Below, one piece after another: positions 1 through 8,050 of a stretch of 64,000 bases of DNA. The DNA lies in the NCBI GenBank assembly GCA_018268675.1, contig JAFDWB010000082.1, positions 1-64,000 of the forward strand. Direction: 5' to 3'. How positions within the stretch are numbered: position 1 is the first letter of the stretch; the number at the start of each line of letters is the position of its first letter. Below the pieces are notes generated by a model. The model saw nothing but the letters and a program-made list of their open reading frames with translations. It was not told where the DNA came from and ran no database searches. The DNA is from Actinomycetota bacterium. Its GTDB lineage: Bacteria > Actinomycetota > Thermoleophilia > Solirubrobacterales > 70-9. The position numbers and the translations under genes are program-made.

Positions 1-65
1 AGTCTGGTTACACCACAACTCGCGACTTGACTCCGCCTTACTCGGGCCGACCCCCTCCGACGCGG

Positions 66-193
66 GCGAGGTCCCACTTCGGTGACGAAGCCATGACGCT
101 TCCGTCACCGCCTCGCGACCCTTCCTCCTCTCCCCGCACCCTCGGCCGTCTCGGCCACGGCCACAGCCCGCCCGGGTCGTGGCCGAGACGGCC
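66..193. repeat. Two adjacent inverted repeats in the 5' gap
   Basis: No convincing gene lies in positions 1-453. Two palindromes are visible. The first is nested: GCGAGG at 66-71 pairs with CCTCGC at 111-116, and inside it CGGTGACG at 80-87 pairs with CGTCACCG at 103-110. The second is a perfect 15-bp stem, 144-158 against 179-193, with a 20-nt loop. Read on the minus strand, the segment around 190-205 contains GCCAAGGGACGG, the core of the repeat at 10133 and 30868. A small hairpin (GATTGCG/CGCAATC) follows at about 253-274. Function unknown; terminators or relics of mobile palindromes are possible. Confidence 0.6.
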
Positions 194-308
194 CGTCCCT
201 TGGCGCCTCGGGCGCCAGCCGGCAAGCCTCCCATCCCAGCCCAAAACTGGGGATTGCGCGATTTGACGCAATCGAATAGGTTTTCCCCTGTCTCTTCGGT
301 GAAAGGAA

Positions 309-384
309 AGAAGCGCCGCACGGGAGCTTCTGGGGGAATCACCACAGGGAGAAGGGATGCGTATCTCTATATGTGTGGGTCCGT
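309..384 (+). repeat. Two-hairpin repeat element, copy A
   Basis: This segment resembles 22097-22181. A first stem AGAAGC/GCTTCT (309-314 with 326-331) is followed by TGGGG, a CACAGGGAG stretch, a second small stem (GGGAT at 354-358 with ATCTC at 363-367, one G.T pair), and then a TATATGTG and TCCGT tail. In the other copy the second stem is AGAGAT/ATCTCT, so pairing is kept while bases differ. The shared order of motifs over about 75 nt is clear by eye. It could be a small RNA, a terminator-like repeat or part of a transcript end. The strand is assigned only by reading direction. Confidence 0.6.
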
Positions 385-453
385 TTGGGGAAGCGGACTT
401 CTCGCCACCCGGGAGCCCTAAGCGGCCCGGGTGGCGAGGCGCGTCCGGGGCGC

Positions 454-1014
454 CTACTTCTGGTCGGACTCCTCGGCGAGGATCGCGTAGACCTTGCGGC
501 GCGTCTCGTCGAGCAGCTCCGTGACTTGCTTGCGCTGGTCCTCGTCGCCTGCCTGGCCGACCTGGCGGACGGCGGCGAAGAGCTTGCCGACCGACTCGCG
601 CAAGGCAAGATGGCCGGACGGCGCACCGGCGCGGACGGCGTCCCAGGGGGCGACCTCCTCGGCCTTCTCCTGGCGCTCGGCGCGGCCCGCATCGGTGAGA
701 CTGAAGCGGCGTTTGCCGTCCGAATCCTCGCCGCGGATCAGGCCCTCGTCCTCGAGCATCTGCAGGGTCGGGTAGATCGAGCCGGCGCTCGGGGTCCAGG
801 CGCCCTCGCTGCGCTCCTCGACCTCCTTGATGATCTCGTAGCCGTGCATGGGGCGCTCGGCGAGCAGGGCGAGGACGGCGGCGCGGACGTCACCGCGGCG
901 CGCCCGTGGCCCACCGCGACCGCGACCGTAGCCGAAGCCGCGACTGCGCGCGAACTCCTCGCGGCCACCGTGGCCGCCATGGCGCGGGTGGCAATGTGAA
1001 TGCTTGCTGTACAT
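454..1014 (-). CDS. PadR family transcriptional regulator with Gly/His-rich N-terminus
   Basis: A 186-residue DNA-binding regulator. Residues about 1-45 form an unusual extension rich in His, Gly and Arg (HSHCHPRHGGHGG, then GYGRGRGG). The PadR winged helix follows: DVRAAVLALLAERPMHGYEI, then a recognition region with GSIYPTLQMLEDEGL, and a C-terminal dimerisation helix. The start is the ATG at 1014, preceded by GGAAGGAC. Upstream on this strand are TTGACA (1081-1086) and TACGAT (1059-1064), 16 nt apart, overlaid by palindromes that look like its own operator. PadR proteins usually repress themselves and a transporter or stress gene. The target here is unknown; the adjacent divergent DUF4235 gene is one candidate. 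Confidence 0.9.
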   Translation of the reverse strand: MYSKHSHCHPRHGGHGGREEFARSRGFGYGRGRGGPRARRGDVRAAVLALLAERPMHGYEIIKEVEERSEGAWTPSAGSIYPTLQMLEDEGLIRGEDSDGKRRFSLTDAGRAERQEKAEEVAPWDAVRAGAPSGHLALRESVGKLFAAVRQVGQAGDEDQRKQVTELLDETRRKVYAILAEESDQK

Positions 1015-1037
1015 AACAATGTCCTTCCAATAACTCA

Positions 1038-1086
1038 TATCGATAAGTAACGCGATATATCGTAACAGCGCGCAACGATATGTCAA
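1038..1086 (-). promoter_or_regulatory. padR promoter with palindromic operator sites
   Basis: Reading the minus strand, TTGACA (1081-1086) and TACGAT (1059-1064) are separated by 16 nt, a strong sigma-70-type promoter for this GC-rich DNA. Palindromes TATCGATA (1038-1045) and CGATATATCG (1053-1062, covering the -10) and a half-site ATATCG next to the -35 give spaced copies of an ATATCG-like site. PadR proteins bind AT-rich dyads of this kind, so autorepression is likely. This is inference from position and symmetry. Confidence 0.7.
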
Positions 1087-1137
1087 CCAGCATCGGCCGG
1101 CTGGTGTGGCGGACACCAGGTGGGGTAGGTTCCGCGC

Positions 1138-1416
1138 ATGAAGATCCTCTTCGCGCCGGTGGGCATCGCGGCGGGCCTGGTCGCCGGCCTCGTCGCCAGA
1201 AAGACCTTCGAAAAAGCCTGGTCGGTGATCGACGAAGACGGTCCCCCGGAGCCCGACACGCGCGGCGCGCCGACCGCGAAGCTGCTCGTCGCGCTGGCGG
1301 TCGAGGGCGCGATCTTCCGCCTCACCAAAGGCTTCTTCGACCACCAGGCGCGCGTCGCCTTCGCCGGTGCCACGGGCCGCTGGCCCGGCAAGGACCCGGC
1401 CAAGGAAGACGATTGA
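1138..1416 (+). CDS. Small DUF4235 membrane protein
   Basis: A 92-residue protein with an N-terminal membrane segment (MKILFAPVGIAAGLVAGLVARK) and a second hydrophobic helix around residues 48-60, matching the actinobacterial DUF4235 family (KTFEKAWSVIDEDGPPEPD, then a helix ending in FDHQARVAFAGATGRWPG). The family has no known function. It is divergent from padR, with about 120 bp between the two starts, so PadR might control both. The ATG at 1138 begins the hydrophobic segment directly. A hairpin terminator lies just downstream. Confidence 0.8.
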   Translation: MKILFAPVGIAAGLVAGLVARKTFEKAWSVIDEDGPPEPDTRGAPTAKLLVALAVEGAIFRLTKGFFDHQARVAFAGATGRWPGKDPAKEDD

Positions 1417-1455
1417 GCCGAGCGCTCGGGAGGGTGCGCGGCGCCCAGAAGGGAA

Positions 1456-1487
1456 AAGGCGCCCCTCCGGGGCCGGAGGGACGCCTT
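1456..1487 (+). terminator. Hairpin terminator after the DUF4235 gene
   Basis: AAGGCG and CCCTCC on the left pair with GGAGGG and CGCCTT on the right, a 13-position stem with one C/A mismatch and a short GC loop. The stem is followed by CTGGGAACTGCAGGGGAG and GTCTCT rather than a clean T run. That tail resembles the tails of the two-hairpin elements at 309 and 22097, so this may be a degenerate third member. Confidence 0.65.
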
Positions 1488-1584
1488 CTGGGAACTGCAG
1501 GGGAGTTCGTCTCTTTACCCGGCGTCAGCCTCCCTAAAACCGGGTAGGCGAGATTGGTTATCGCGGGCAGATGAGGAGGGGCCG

Positions 1585-2544
1585 ATGACGACCATCGCCG
1601 TGACCGCCGCGCTGCCCGGCCGCGCCCCCGCGATGCTGGCCGAGGCGGGCGCGATCCGCGCCGCCCCGGGCGCCGGGCGATTGTCACGGGAGGAGCTGCT
1701 GGCGCTGGTCGAGGGCGTCGATGTCGCGGTGACGATGCTCTCCGACCGGGTCGACGACGAGCTCCTCGACGCGGCGGGCCCGGCGCTGCGCGGCGTGTGC
1801 AACGTGGCGGTCGGCTTCGACAACGTCGACCTCGCCGCCTGCGCCGGGCGCGGGGTTCTCGTCACCAACACCCCAGGGGTCCTCGACGACGCCACCGCCG
1901 ACCTTGCCTTCGCCCTGATCCTCGCCGCGCGCCGGCGGCTCGGCGAGGGGGAGAGGCTCATCCGCTCCGGGCGCCCGTGGGAGTGGAGCATGGGCTTCAT
2001 GGTCGGCCACGACCTGCGCGGCGGCCGGCTCGGGATCGTCGGCCTCGGCGGCATCGGCGCCCGGGTCGCCGCCCGGGGGCGCGCCTTCGGCATGGAGATC
2101 GCCTACCACGGCCGGCGCGAGTCCCCGCACGCGGCCGATCTCGACGCGACCCGGCTTGACCTCGAGGACCTGCTCGCGACCAGCGACGTGGTCAGCCTCC
2201 ACACCCCGTTGACGCCGGAGACCCGCCACCTGATCGGCACCCGCGAGCTCGCCCTGATGAAGCCGACCGCGACCCTGGTCAACACCTCCCGCGGGGCCGT
2301 GGTCGACGAAGCGGCCCTCGTCGCCGCCCTCCGCGACGGGGAGATCGGGACCGCCGGCCTCGATGTCTTCGAACACGAGCCCGACATCCACCCGGGCCTC
2401 CTCGCGCTCGAGAACGCCGTCCTGGTCCCGCACATCGGCTCGGCGACGGTCGAGACCCGCGCCGCGATGGCCGAGCTCGCCGCCGCCAACGCGGTCGCCA
2501 TCGCCCGCGGCGAGACTCCGCCGACCCCGGTGCCGCTGCCCTAG
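1585..2544 (+). CDS. D-isomer-specific 2-hydroxyacid dehydrogenase (glyoxylate/hydroxypyruvate reductase-like)
   Basis: A 319-residue NAD(P)-dependent dehydrogenase that should interconvert a 2-keto acid and a D-2-hydroxy acid. The Rossmann motif is GLGGIGARVAARGRAFGM. The three catalytic residues of the family are visible: Arg in NTSRGAVVDE, Glu in FEHEPDIHP and His in VPHIGSAT. An AGGAGG ribosome site precedes the ATG at 1585. Length and motifs fit glyoxylate or hydroxypyruvate reductases better than phosphoglycerate dehydrogenase, because the long regulatory C-terminal domain is absent. The exact substrate cannot be read from sequence. It is followed by two hairpins. Confidence 0.88.
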   Translation: MTTIAVTAALPGRAPAMLAEAGAIRAAPGAGRLSREELLALVEGVDVAVTMLSDRVDDELLDAAGPALRGVCNVAVGFDNVDLAACAGRGVLVTNTPGVLDDATADLAFALILAARRRLGEGERLIRSGRPWEWSMGFMVGHDLRGGRLGIVGLGGIGARVAARGRAFGMEIAYHGRRESPHAADLDATRLDLEDLLATSDVVSLHTPLTPETRHLIGTRELALMKPTATLVNTSRGAVVDEAALVAALRDGEIGTAGLDVFEHEPDIHPGLLALENAVLVPHIGSATVETRAAMAELAAANAVAIARGETPPTPVPLP

Positions 2545-2566
2545 TCGCCGGCCGCAGGCGACCCCT

Positions 2567-2623
2567 CGACGCTTGTCCTCGATACGAAGACAAGCGTCGG
2601 GCGCCGGCCTGGAATCAGGCCGG
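2567..2623 (+). terminator. Tandem hairpins after the hydroxyacid dehydrogenase gene
   Basis: A perfect 11-bp stem, CGACGCTTGTC with GACAAGCGTCG (2567-2577 and 2589-2599), is followed directly by a perfect 8-bp stem with a GAAT loop (CCGGCCTG/CAGGCCGG, 2604-2623). There is no T run. The core CGACGCTTGT recurs in the hairpin at 6647-6685. Confidence 0.7.
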
Positions 2624-2684
2624 TTCAGGCGCGCTTGAGCGCGGCGCGGTAGAACTCGGCGACCAACGCGACGAGAGGAGACCG

Positions 2685-3131
2685 ATGACGACGCACGCAG
2701 ACTTCACCAAGGAGGAGTGGGAAAAGGTCCTCGAGGGGCCGACCAGCGCCGGGATGATCGTCACCACCGCCGAACACGGCGGCACCTTCCGCGAGGTCTT
2801 CGCGATGGCGAAGGCCTACACCGAGGCCCGCAAGGAGCACGGCTCCTCGGAGCTGCTCGACGAGATCGTCGCCCACAAGCCGGAGACCGACCGCACCCGC
2901 GCCCACTCGCCCGAGGAGATGCGCGAACACGGCCTGCAGGACATCCGCGACGCCGTCGCCCTGGTCGAGGCCAAGGCGACCCCGGCCGAGCTCGGCGACT
3001 ATCGCCTCTTCGTCATCTCGCTGGCCAAGCGGGTCGCCGCGGCGAAGAAGGAGAAGGGCTCCGAGGACGGCATCAGCCCGGCCGAGGCGAGCGCGATCGC
3101 CGAGATCGAAACGGCCCTCGGCACCTCCTGA
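2685..3131 (+). CDS. Conserved hypothetical protein
   Basis: A 148-residue, acidic, largely helical protein that I cannot assign to a characterised family. The C-terminal half (DIRDAVALVEAKATPAELGDY, then RLFVISLAKRVAAAKKEKG) has the look of a TerB-like or other small helical-bundle protein, but that is only an impression. No signal peptide or membrane segment is visible. An AGGAGA site precedes the ATG at 2685. The stop is 4 nt before the PPK2 start, so the two are almost certainly co-transcribed, hinting at a link to polyphosphate or nucleotide metabolism. Confidence 0.75.
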   Translation: MTTHADFTKEEWEKVLEGPTSAGMIVTTAEHGGTFREVFAMAKAYTEARKEHGSSELLDEIVAHKPETDRTRAHSPEEMREHGLQDIRDAVALVEAKATPAELGDYRLFVISLAKRVAAAKKEKGSEDGISPAEASAIAEIETALGTS

Positions 3132-3135
3132 CCCG

Positions 3136-3939
3136 ATGGCAGCCGGCGCCGGGCCCGAGGTCCTCGGCAAGAAGGGGTACAAGCGGGAGCTCCGGCGCCT
3201 GCAGCTGGAGCTCGTCCGGATGCAGGAATGGATCGTCCACGACGGCCTCAAGGTCGTCGTCCTCTTCGAGGGCCGCGACACCGCGGGCAAGGGCGGCACG
3301 ATCCGCCGGATCACCGAACGGACCAACCCGCGGGTGATCCACAACGTCGCCCTCGGCAAGCCGAGCGACCGCGAGCGCACCCAGTGGTACTTCCAGCGCT
3401 ACGTCGCCCGGCTGCCCGCGGCCGGCGAGATGGTCCTCTTCGACCGCTCCTGGTACAACCGCGCCGGGGTGGAGCGGGTGATGGGCTTCTGCACCGACGC
3501 CGAGTACGAGGAGTTCATGCACTCCTGCCCGCGCTTCGAGCGGATCATCCAGCGCTCCGGCATCCACCTGATCAAGTACTGGCTCTCGGTCTCCGACGAG
3601 GAGCAGGAGCGCCGCTTCCAGGCCCGCCTCGACAACCCGCTGAAGCGCTGGAAGCTCTCGCCGACCGACCTCGAGGCGCGCGCCCGCTGGGTCGACTACG
3701 CCGAGGCCAAGGACGAGATGTTCGCCCGCACCGACACCGACCACGCGCCGTGGTTCGTGGTCGAGTCAGACGACAAGCGCTCGACCCGCCTCAACCTGAT
3801 CAGCCATCTGCTTGAACAGATCCCCTACCGCCGGCTCGACCAGGAGCGGGTCACGCTGCCGCCACGCCAGCAGCGCCACTACGACCGCCCGCCTAAGTCG
3901 ACCGAGCGGGAGGTGCCGGAACGCTTTCGCGTCGAGTAG
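3136..3939 (+). CDS. Polyphosphate kinase 2 (PPK2 family)
   Basis: A 267-residue cytosolic kinase that transfers phosphate between polyphosphate and nucleotides. The Walker A loop FEGRDTAGKGG is at residues 44-54, the Walker B region LFDRSWYNRAG at about 101-111, and the basic lid RRFQARLDNPLKRWKLSP lies further on. The single kinase domain of about 265 residues fits one-domain PPK2 enzymes. Whether it phosphorylates NDPs or NMPs cannot be decided here. It is coupled to the upstream hypothetical gene by a 4-nt gap. Its 3' end overlaps the stop of the convergent small membrane-protein gene. Confidence 0.93.
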   Translation: MAAGAGPEVLGKKGYKRELRRLQLELVRMQEWIVHDGLKVVVLFEGRDTAGKGGTIRRITERTNPRVIHNVALGKPSDRERTQWYFQRYVARLPAAGEMVLFDRSWYNRAGVERVMGFCTDAEYEEFMHSCPRFERIIQRSGIHLIKYWLSVSDEEQERRFQARLDNPLKRWKLSPTDLEARARWVDYAEAKDEMFARTDTDHAPWFVVESDDKRSTRLNLISHLLEQIPYRRLDQERVTLPPRQQRHYDRPPKSTEREVPERFRVE

Positions 3940-4177
3940 CGGGGTGCTGGTCCCGGCGCGGGCTCGGCTGCGGCCACGCCTCGCCGCCGTGCGGGCCACG
4001 CCGGCGGGGGCCGCGGCGAGGGTCGCCGGGCTCGGGCTCGGGCGGCACCGCGCGCACCGTCTCCTCCGGCGGCGCCTCGGCCTCGGGTTCCTTCGCCGCC
4101 CAGTGGACGAACCAGATCAGGCCGAGGATCGGGATCTTCAACGCCAAGACGAGCAGGATGAGCAGCACGGCCCCCAC
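3893..4177 (-). CDS. Small membrane protein with Pro/Arg-rich tail
   Basis: A 94-residue predicted protein starting GTG at 4177. Residues 1-28 are a strong hydrophobic helix (MGAVLLILLVLALKIPILGL, then IWFVHWAAKEP) and the rest is a low-complexity cytoplasmic or external tail rich in Pro, Glu and Arg. No known domain. It overlaps the 3' end of ppk2 by 47 nt in convergent orientation. The hydrophobic start followed by an acidic Pro-rich stretch argues that it is real, but the tail could be poorly constrained sequence. Confidence 0.5.
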   Translation of the reverse strand: MGAVLLILLVLALKIPILGLIWFVHWAAKEPEAEAPPEETVRAVPPEPEPGDPRRGPRRRGPHGGEAWPQPSPRRDQHPATRRESVPAPPARST

Positions 4178-4225
4178 GCCGACAGTGTAGGCGCGCGCCG
4201 GCGCCCCGCGGGTATGAAATGCGCC

Positions 4226-6619
4226 TCAGCCGGCGGCGACCGCCGCCGGGACGGCGCCCGCGCGCCGGTCGAGCACCGCGACCACCCGCAGCGCCAGCCC
4301 GAGCAGCGCCACCGCCACCGCCGAACCGCACAGCCAGGCGCCGACCATCGCCCCGGTCGGGCTGGCGATTTCGAAGAATTCGCGGGCGAGCGGGATCGCG
4401 CAGGCGCCGAAGAAGAGCAGCGCCATCGTCGCGCAGAGCGCCCCGACGACGACCCGCCGCGTCCCCGGCTGATCCTCCAGCGCGAAGACGATCGCCAGTC
4501 CCGACACCACCACCGTGGCCGCGGTGGCGCTGCGCGCCTGGGTCAGGTCGCAGCCGAACGCGTGGCGGGCGAGCAGGTAGGTGGTGAGGATGCCGAGACC
4601 GGTGGCGAGCCCGGCCGGGATCGAGAACCGCGCGATCGCCCGCAGGAACCCCTCCGGCCGCCACGGCCCGCTCGACGGCGCCAGCGCCAGCAGGAAGGCG
4701 GGGATGCCGATCGTGAAGGTCGAGGTCAGCGTGAACTGGCGCGGCAGCATCGGGAAGACGCCGCTCGGGATCGCGATCACCAGCACGAGGAAGGAGGTGA
4801 AGATCGCCTTCGAGACGAAGAGGCGGGCGACGCGCTGGATGTTGCGCAGGATCTGGCGCCCTTCGCCGACCATCGGCGGCACCTCGCCGAACTCGCCCGA
4901 GACCAGCACCAGGTCCGAGACCGAGCGCGCCATCTGGGTGCCGCTGCCCTGGGCGATCGCGAGCCGCGCCTGCTTCAGGGCCGGCACGTCGTTGACCCCG
5001 TCGCCGAGCATGCCGACGTACTCGCCGCCCTCGCTGAGGACGCGCACCACGCGCGCCTTGTCCTCCGGGGAGATGCGCCCGATCGCGGGCGCCGCGCGCA
5101 CGGCGGCGAGCAGCTCGGCGTCGTCCTGGGGCAGATGGCGGCCGTCGAGCGCCGCGCCGCTCGCCTCGATCCCGAGGTCGCGGGCGATCGCCCCGACCGT
5201 CGCCGGGTTGTCGCCGGAGAGGATCTTCAGGGCGACGTCCTCGCGGGCGAAGAAGGCGATCGTCTGGTCGGCGTCGGCGCGCAGTTCCTCGGCCAGGACG
5301 ACGACGCCGAGTGGCTCGAGCGACGCGGTGAGCTCGACCTCGGGCCCGGGCTCGGGCAGCGGCGCGTCGTAGGAGGCCAGCGCCAGCACACGCCGCCCGG
5401 CCTCTGCCTCGCTCGCGGCACGGTCGCGCAGGGCCGCGTCGCCCGCGCTCTCCAGCAGCGCCTCCGGCGCGCCCAGCACCAGCCGCCGCCCGTCGAGCTC
5501 GAGCGCGCTCCAGCGCCGCCGCGAGGAGAACGGGATCGTCGCCGTCGGCTCCGTCGCCGCGACCCCGTCTCCGAGCCCGGCCGCGTGGATCGCCTCGAGC
5601 GTCGTGTTGCGGGTCGGCGCGCTCGCCGCGTAGGAGCCGAAGGCGCGCGCCAGGTCGGCGTCCGCGACCCCCGCCGCCGGGATCAGCTCGACCACCCGCA
5701 GCGTCGCCTCGGTCAGCGTCCCGGTCTTGTCGGTGCACATCACCGAGACCGAGGCGAGCGACTCGATCGCGTTCAGCTGCTGGGCGAGGATGCCGTGGCG
5801 CGCCATCTTCGCCGCGGTCACCGCGGCGGTCAGCGAGACCAGCAGGATCAGCCCCTCGGGCACGATGTTGACGATCCCTGCGGTGAGGGTCTGGACCGCT
5901 TCGGACTGGCTCACGCCGCGGAGCGCCAGCGAGACGCCGAGCCCGACCCCGAGCGGGACCATCGCCCCGACCATGATGATCAGCAGGCGGTCCATCGCCT
6001 TCTCCAGCGGCGAGCGCGGGTGGCGGAAGGCGCGCGCGGTCGCGGTCAGCTGCGCGGCGCGGCTCGCACTCCCGACCGCGGTCGCCTCGAAGTCGCCCTC
6101 GCCCTCGACCGCGAAGGAGCCGGAGAAGACCCCGTCGCCGACCCGCCGCAGGACCGGCTCGGACTCGCCGGTGAGGTCGGACTCGTCGAGCGCCAGGCCC
6201 TCGGCCCGCACCAGCTCGCCGTCGGCGGGGACCTGGTCGCCGCTCGCGATCCGCACCAGGTCGCCGACCACGACCTCACCGACCGGCACCTGGCGGGGCG
6301 CCCCGTCGCGGACCACGGTCGCTTTCGCGACGACCAGCGCGGCGAGCTTGTCGAGCGCCCGCTTGGCCCGCACCTCCTGGAACGTCCCGATCGCGACGTT
6401 GGCGACGAGGATGCCGAGGAAGAGCGCGTCCTTGGGGTTGCCGAAGACGATCGTCGCGATCCCGAACCCGGCCAGGATCAGGTTGAAGACCGTGAACGTG
6501 TTCGCGATCGCGATCGAGAGATAGGAGCGGCTGGTCGGCGGCGCGGGCGCCGGCCCCGCCTCCCGCAGGCGCCGCGCCGCCTCGGTCTCGCTCAGTCCGG
6601 TGACGGTCGCGGCCTCCAA
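4226..6619 (-). CDS. Cation-transporting P-type ATPase (CtpE-like)
   Basis: A 797-residue inner-membrane ATPase. Visible landmarks are the actuator motif TGES (150-153), the transmembrane PEGL motif (254-257), the phosphorylated Asp in DKTGTLT (Asp297), and the hinge GDGVNDVPALKQA with TM helices before and after. There is no heavy-metal CXXC motif and no N-terminal metal-binding domain, so it is not a copper or zinc pump. PEGL and total length resemble the calcium-related CtpE group of mycobacteria. The start appears to be TTG at 6619; no in-frame ATG or GTG lies nearby. The ion specificity is inferred. It sits downstream of the htrA-like gene on the same strand, separated by a hairpin. Confidence 0.9.
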   Translation of the reverse strand: MEAATVTGLSETEAARRLREAGPAPAPPTSRSYLSIAIANTFTVFNLILAGFGIATIVFGNPKDALFLGILVANVAIGTFQEVRAKRALDKLAALVVAKATVVRDGAPRQVPVGEVVVGDLVRIASGDQVPADGELVRAEGLALDESDLTGESEPVLRRVGDGVFSGSFAVEGEGDFEATAVGSASRAAQLTATARAFRHPRSPLEKAMDRLLIIMVGAMVPLGVGLGVSLALRGVSQSEAVQTLTAGIVNIVPEGLILLVSLTAAVTAAKMARHGILAQQLNAIESLASVSVMCTDKTGTLTEATLRVVELIPAAGVADADLARAFGSYAASAPTRNTTLEAIHAAGLGDGVAATEPTATIPFSSRRRWSALELDGRRLVLGAPEALLESAGDAALRDRAASEAEAGRRVLALASYDAPLPEPGPEVELTASLEPLGVVVLAEELRADADQTIAFFAREDVALKILSGDNPATVGAIARDLGIEASGAALDGRHLPQDDAELLAAVRAAPAIGRISPEDKARVVRVLSEGGEYVGMLGDGVNDVPALKQARLAIAQGSGTQMARSVSDLVLVSGEFGEVPPMVGEGRQILRNIQRVARLFVSKAIFTSFLVLVIAIPSGVFPMLPRQFTLTSTFTIGIPAFLLALAPSSGPWRPEGFLRAIARFSIPAGLATGLGILTTYLLARHAFGCDLTQARSATAATVVVSGLAIVFALEDQPGTRRVVVGALCATMALLFFGACAIPLAREFFEIASPTGAMVGAWLCGSAVAVALLGLALRVVAVLDRRAGAVPAAVAAG

Positions 6620-6646
6620 GTCCCGAACCCTAGACGCACCGAAGCA

Positions 6647-6685
6647 CCCCGACGCTTGTTACCCATAGGGCGACAAGCGTCGGGG
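6647..6685 (-). terminator. Perfect 13-bp hairpin between the htrA-like gene and the P-type ATPase
   Basis: CCCCGACGCTTGT (6647-6659) pairs exactly with ACAAGCGTCGGGG (6673-6685) across a 13-nt loop. It lies after the stop of the minus-strand protease gene and before the ATPase start, so it probably ends the protease transcript. There is no T run on either side. It shares the CGACGCTTGT core with the hairpin at 2567. Confidence 0.7.
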
Positions 6686-6735
6686 CGTCGTGGGTGGCTT
6701 CGGAGGTGGGCGCGTGGATCAGGCGCGCCCCCGTC

Positions 6736-7899
6736 TTATCCCGCCGAGGTGGCGGGGCGTTCGGCGAGCTTCACGCTCACCGTCGCGGTCTGTTCACCCC
6801 GGATCACGGTCACTTCGACCGTTTCCCCGGCGTGGGAGTTCTCGATCGTCCTCACCAGGTCTTCGGTCGACGCGATCTTTTCGCCGTCGACGGCGGTGAT
6901 GATGTCGCCGCCGAGGCCGAATTCCTGGCCGCCGACCTGCGCCGCGGTGGTCGCTCCCCGGATCCCGGCGGCCGCCGCGGGACCGCCTTCCTGGACCTGC
7001 TGCACGAGCACGCCTTCTTCGACCGGCAGGTTCAGCGCCTGCGCCAGTTCGGGGGTGATCGTCGCCCCGCTGATCCCGAGATACCCGTGTTCGGAGGCGG
7101 TCCCGGACTCGAGCCGCGCGATCTCTTCCTTGGCCGTGTCGATCGGGATCGCGAAGCCGATGCCGACGTTGCCGTTGGAGCCTTCGCCGCCGGTGAGGAT
7201 CTGCGAGTTGATGCCGATCACTTCGCCGGCCGAGTTGATCAGCGGCCCGCCCGAGTTGCCCGGGTTGATCGCCGCGTCGGTCTGGATCACGTTCTTGATC
7301 GTCACCCCGTCGGGGGCGGTGATTTCACGCTGGAGCGCCGAGACGATCCCGCTGGTGACGGTCCGCTGGAGGTCGAACGGGTTGCCGATCGCGACCACCG
7401 GGTCGCCGACTTCCATCTTCGCGGAGTCGCCGAGCTTCAGCGGGTGGAGCTTCGAGGCGGGCGCTTCGACCTGCAGCAGCGCCAGGTCGGAGTTCGGTTC
7501 GGTCCCGACGACCGTCGCCGGGTACATCTGACCTTCCGATTCGAAGGACACCTTGATTTCTTCGCCGCCTTCGACCACGTGGTTGTTGGTCAGGACGTGG
7601 CCTTCCTGGTCGAGCACGATGCCGGAGCCCGAGGCGACGCCTTCGGCGACTTTCGATTCGATGAAGGCGACGCCGTTCGCGTCGGCCTTGTAGATCGCGT
7701 TGACGGTGTTGCCGCCTGATTCGGAGGTGACGGCGGCGGCGGGGGTGGCGCCGGACGCCCGGACGACTTCCTTGGTGGTGGTTGAACCGCCGCCCGTCGA
7801 CACGAGCCCGGTCGCGATCGCGAACAGGCCGAGGACGGCGACGGCTGCCCCGCCCAGGAGGGCAGAGCCGAACGGGTGACTTCTCTTTTGCTTGGGCAT
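6736..7899 (-). CDS. HtrA/DegP-like membrane-anchored serine protease with PDZ domain
   Basis: A 387-residue protein with a short cytoplasmic basic start, one hydrophobic segment (about residues 11-34), a trypsin-like domain and a C-terminal PDZ domain. The catalytic triad is His107 (TNNHVV), Asp138 (NSDLALLQ) and Ser216 (GNSGGPL). It should act outside the membrane in protein quality control. The PDZ region contains YLGISGATITPELAQ and GDIITAVDGEKI. Glutamate is encoded mostly by GAA here, unlike many neighbours. The gene is divergent from the MFS transporter gene, with 151 bp between starts. Confidence 0.93.
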   Translation of the reverse strand: MPKQKRSHPFGSALLGGAAVAVLGLFAIATGLVSTGGGSTTTKEVVRASGATPAAAVTSESGGNTVNAIYKADANGVAFIESKVAEGVASGSGIVLDQEGHVLTNNHVVEGGEEIKVSFESEGQMYPATVVGTEPNSDLALLQVEAPASKLHPLKLGDSAKMEVGDPVVAIGNPFDLQRTVTSGIVSALQREITAPDGVTIKNVIQTDAAINPGNSGGPLINSAGEVIGINSQILTGGEGSNGNVGIGFAIPIDTAKEEIARLESGTASEHGYLGISGATITPELAQALNLPVEEGVLVQQVQEGGPAAAAGIRGATTAAQVGGQEFGLGGDIITAVDGEKIASTEDLVRTIENSHAGETVEVTVIRGEQTATVSVKLAERPATSAG

Positions 7900-8004
7900 G
7901 GCGGACAGGTTTGCGCCCGCTGCTCGGCGCGCCCTAAACGCGCGTGAACGTGTTCCTAAAGAGTTGGGAAGAGCTTTCTAAAGACGGCAGATCGGTTCGG
8001 TCCC

Positions 8005-8022
8005 TAAACTTTCGGTACCGAA
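8005..8022 (+). promoter_or_regulatory. Palindromic operator at the MFS-marR promoter
   Basis: TTCGGTACCGAA at 8011-8022 is a perfect 12-bp palindrome. It directly follows a TAAACT -10-like hexamer at 8005-8010 and lies 28 bp before the transporter start. MarR proteins bind short palindromes, and a marR gene is the second gene of this operon, so autoregulation is the simplest reading. Not tested. Confidence 0.6.
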
Positions 8023-8050
8023 TGTTCCCGCGACGCGCGCCGAGGACCGC

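Noticed and set aside
3812-7531. 1239-codon open frame on the plus strand
   Set aside because: It is antisense to the P-type ATPase and protease genes, has Arg/Asp/Gly-rich composition typical of shadow frames in GC-rich DNA, and no domain.
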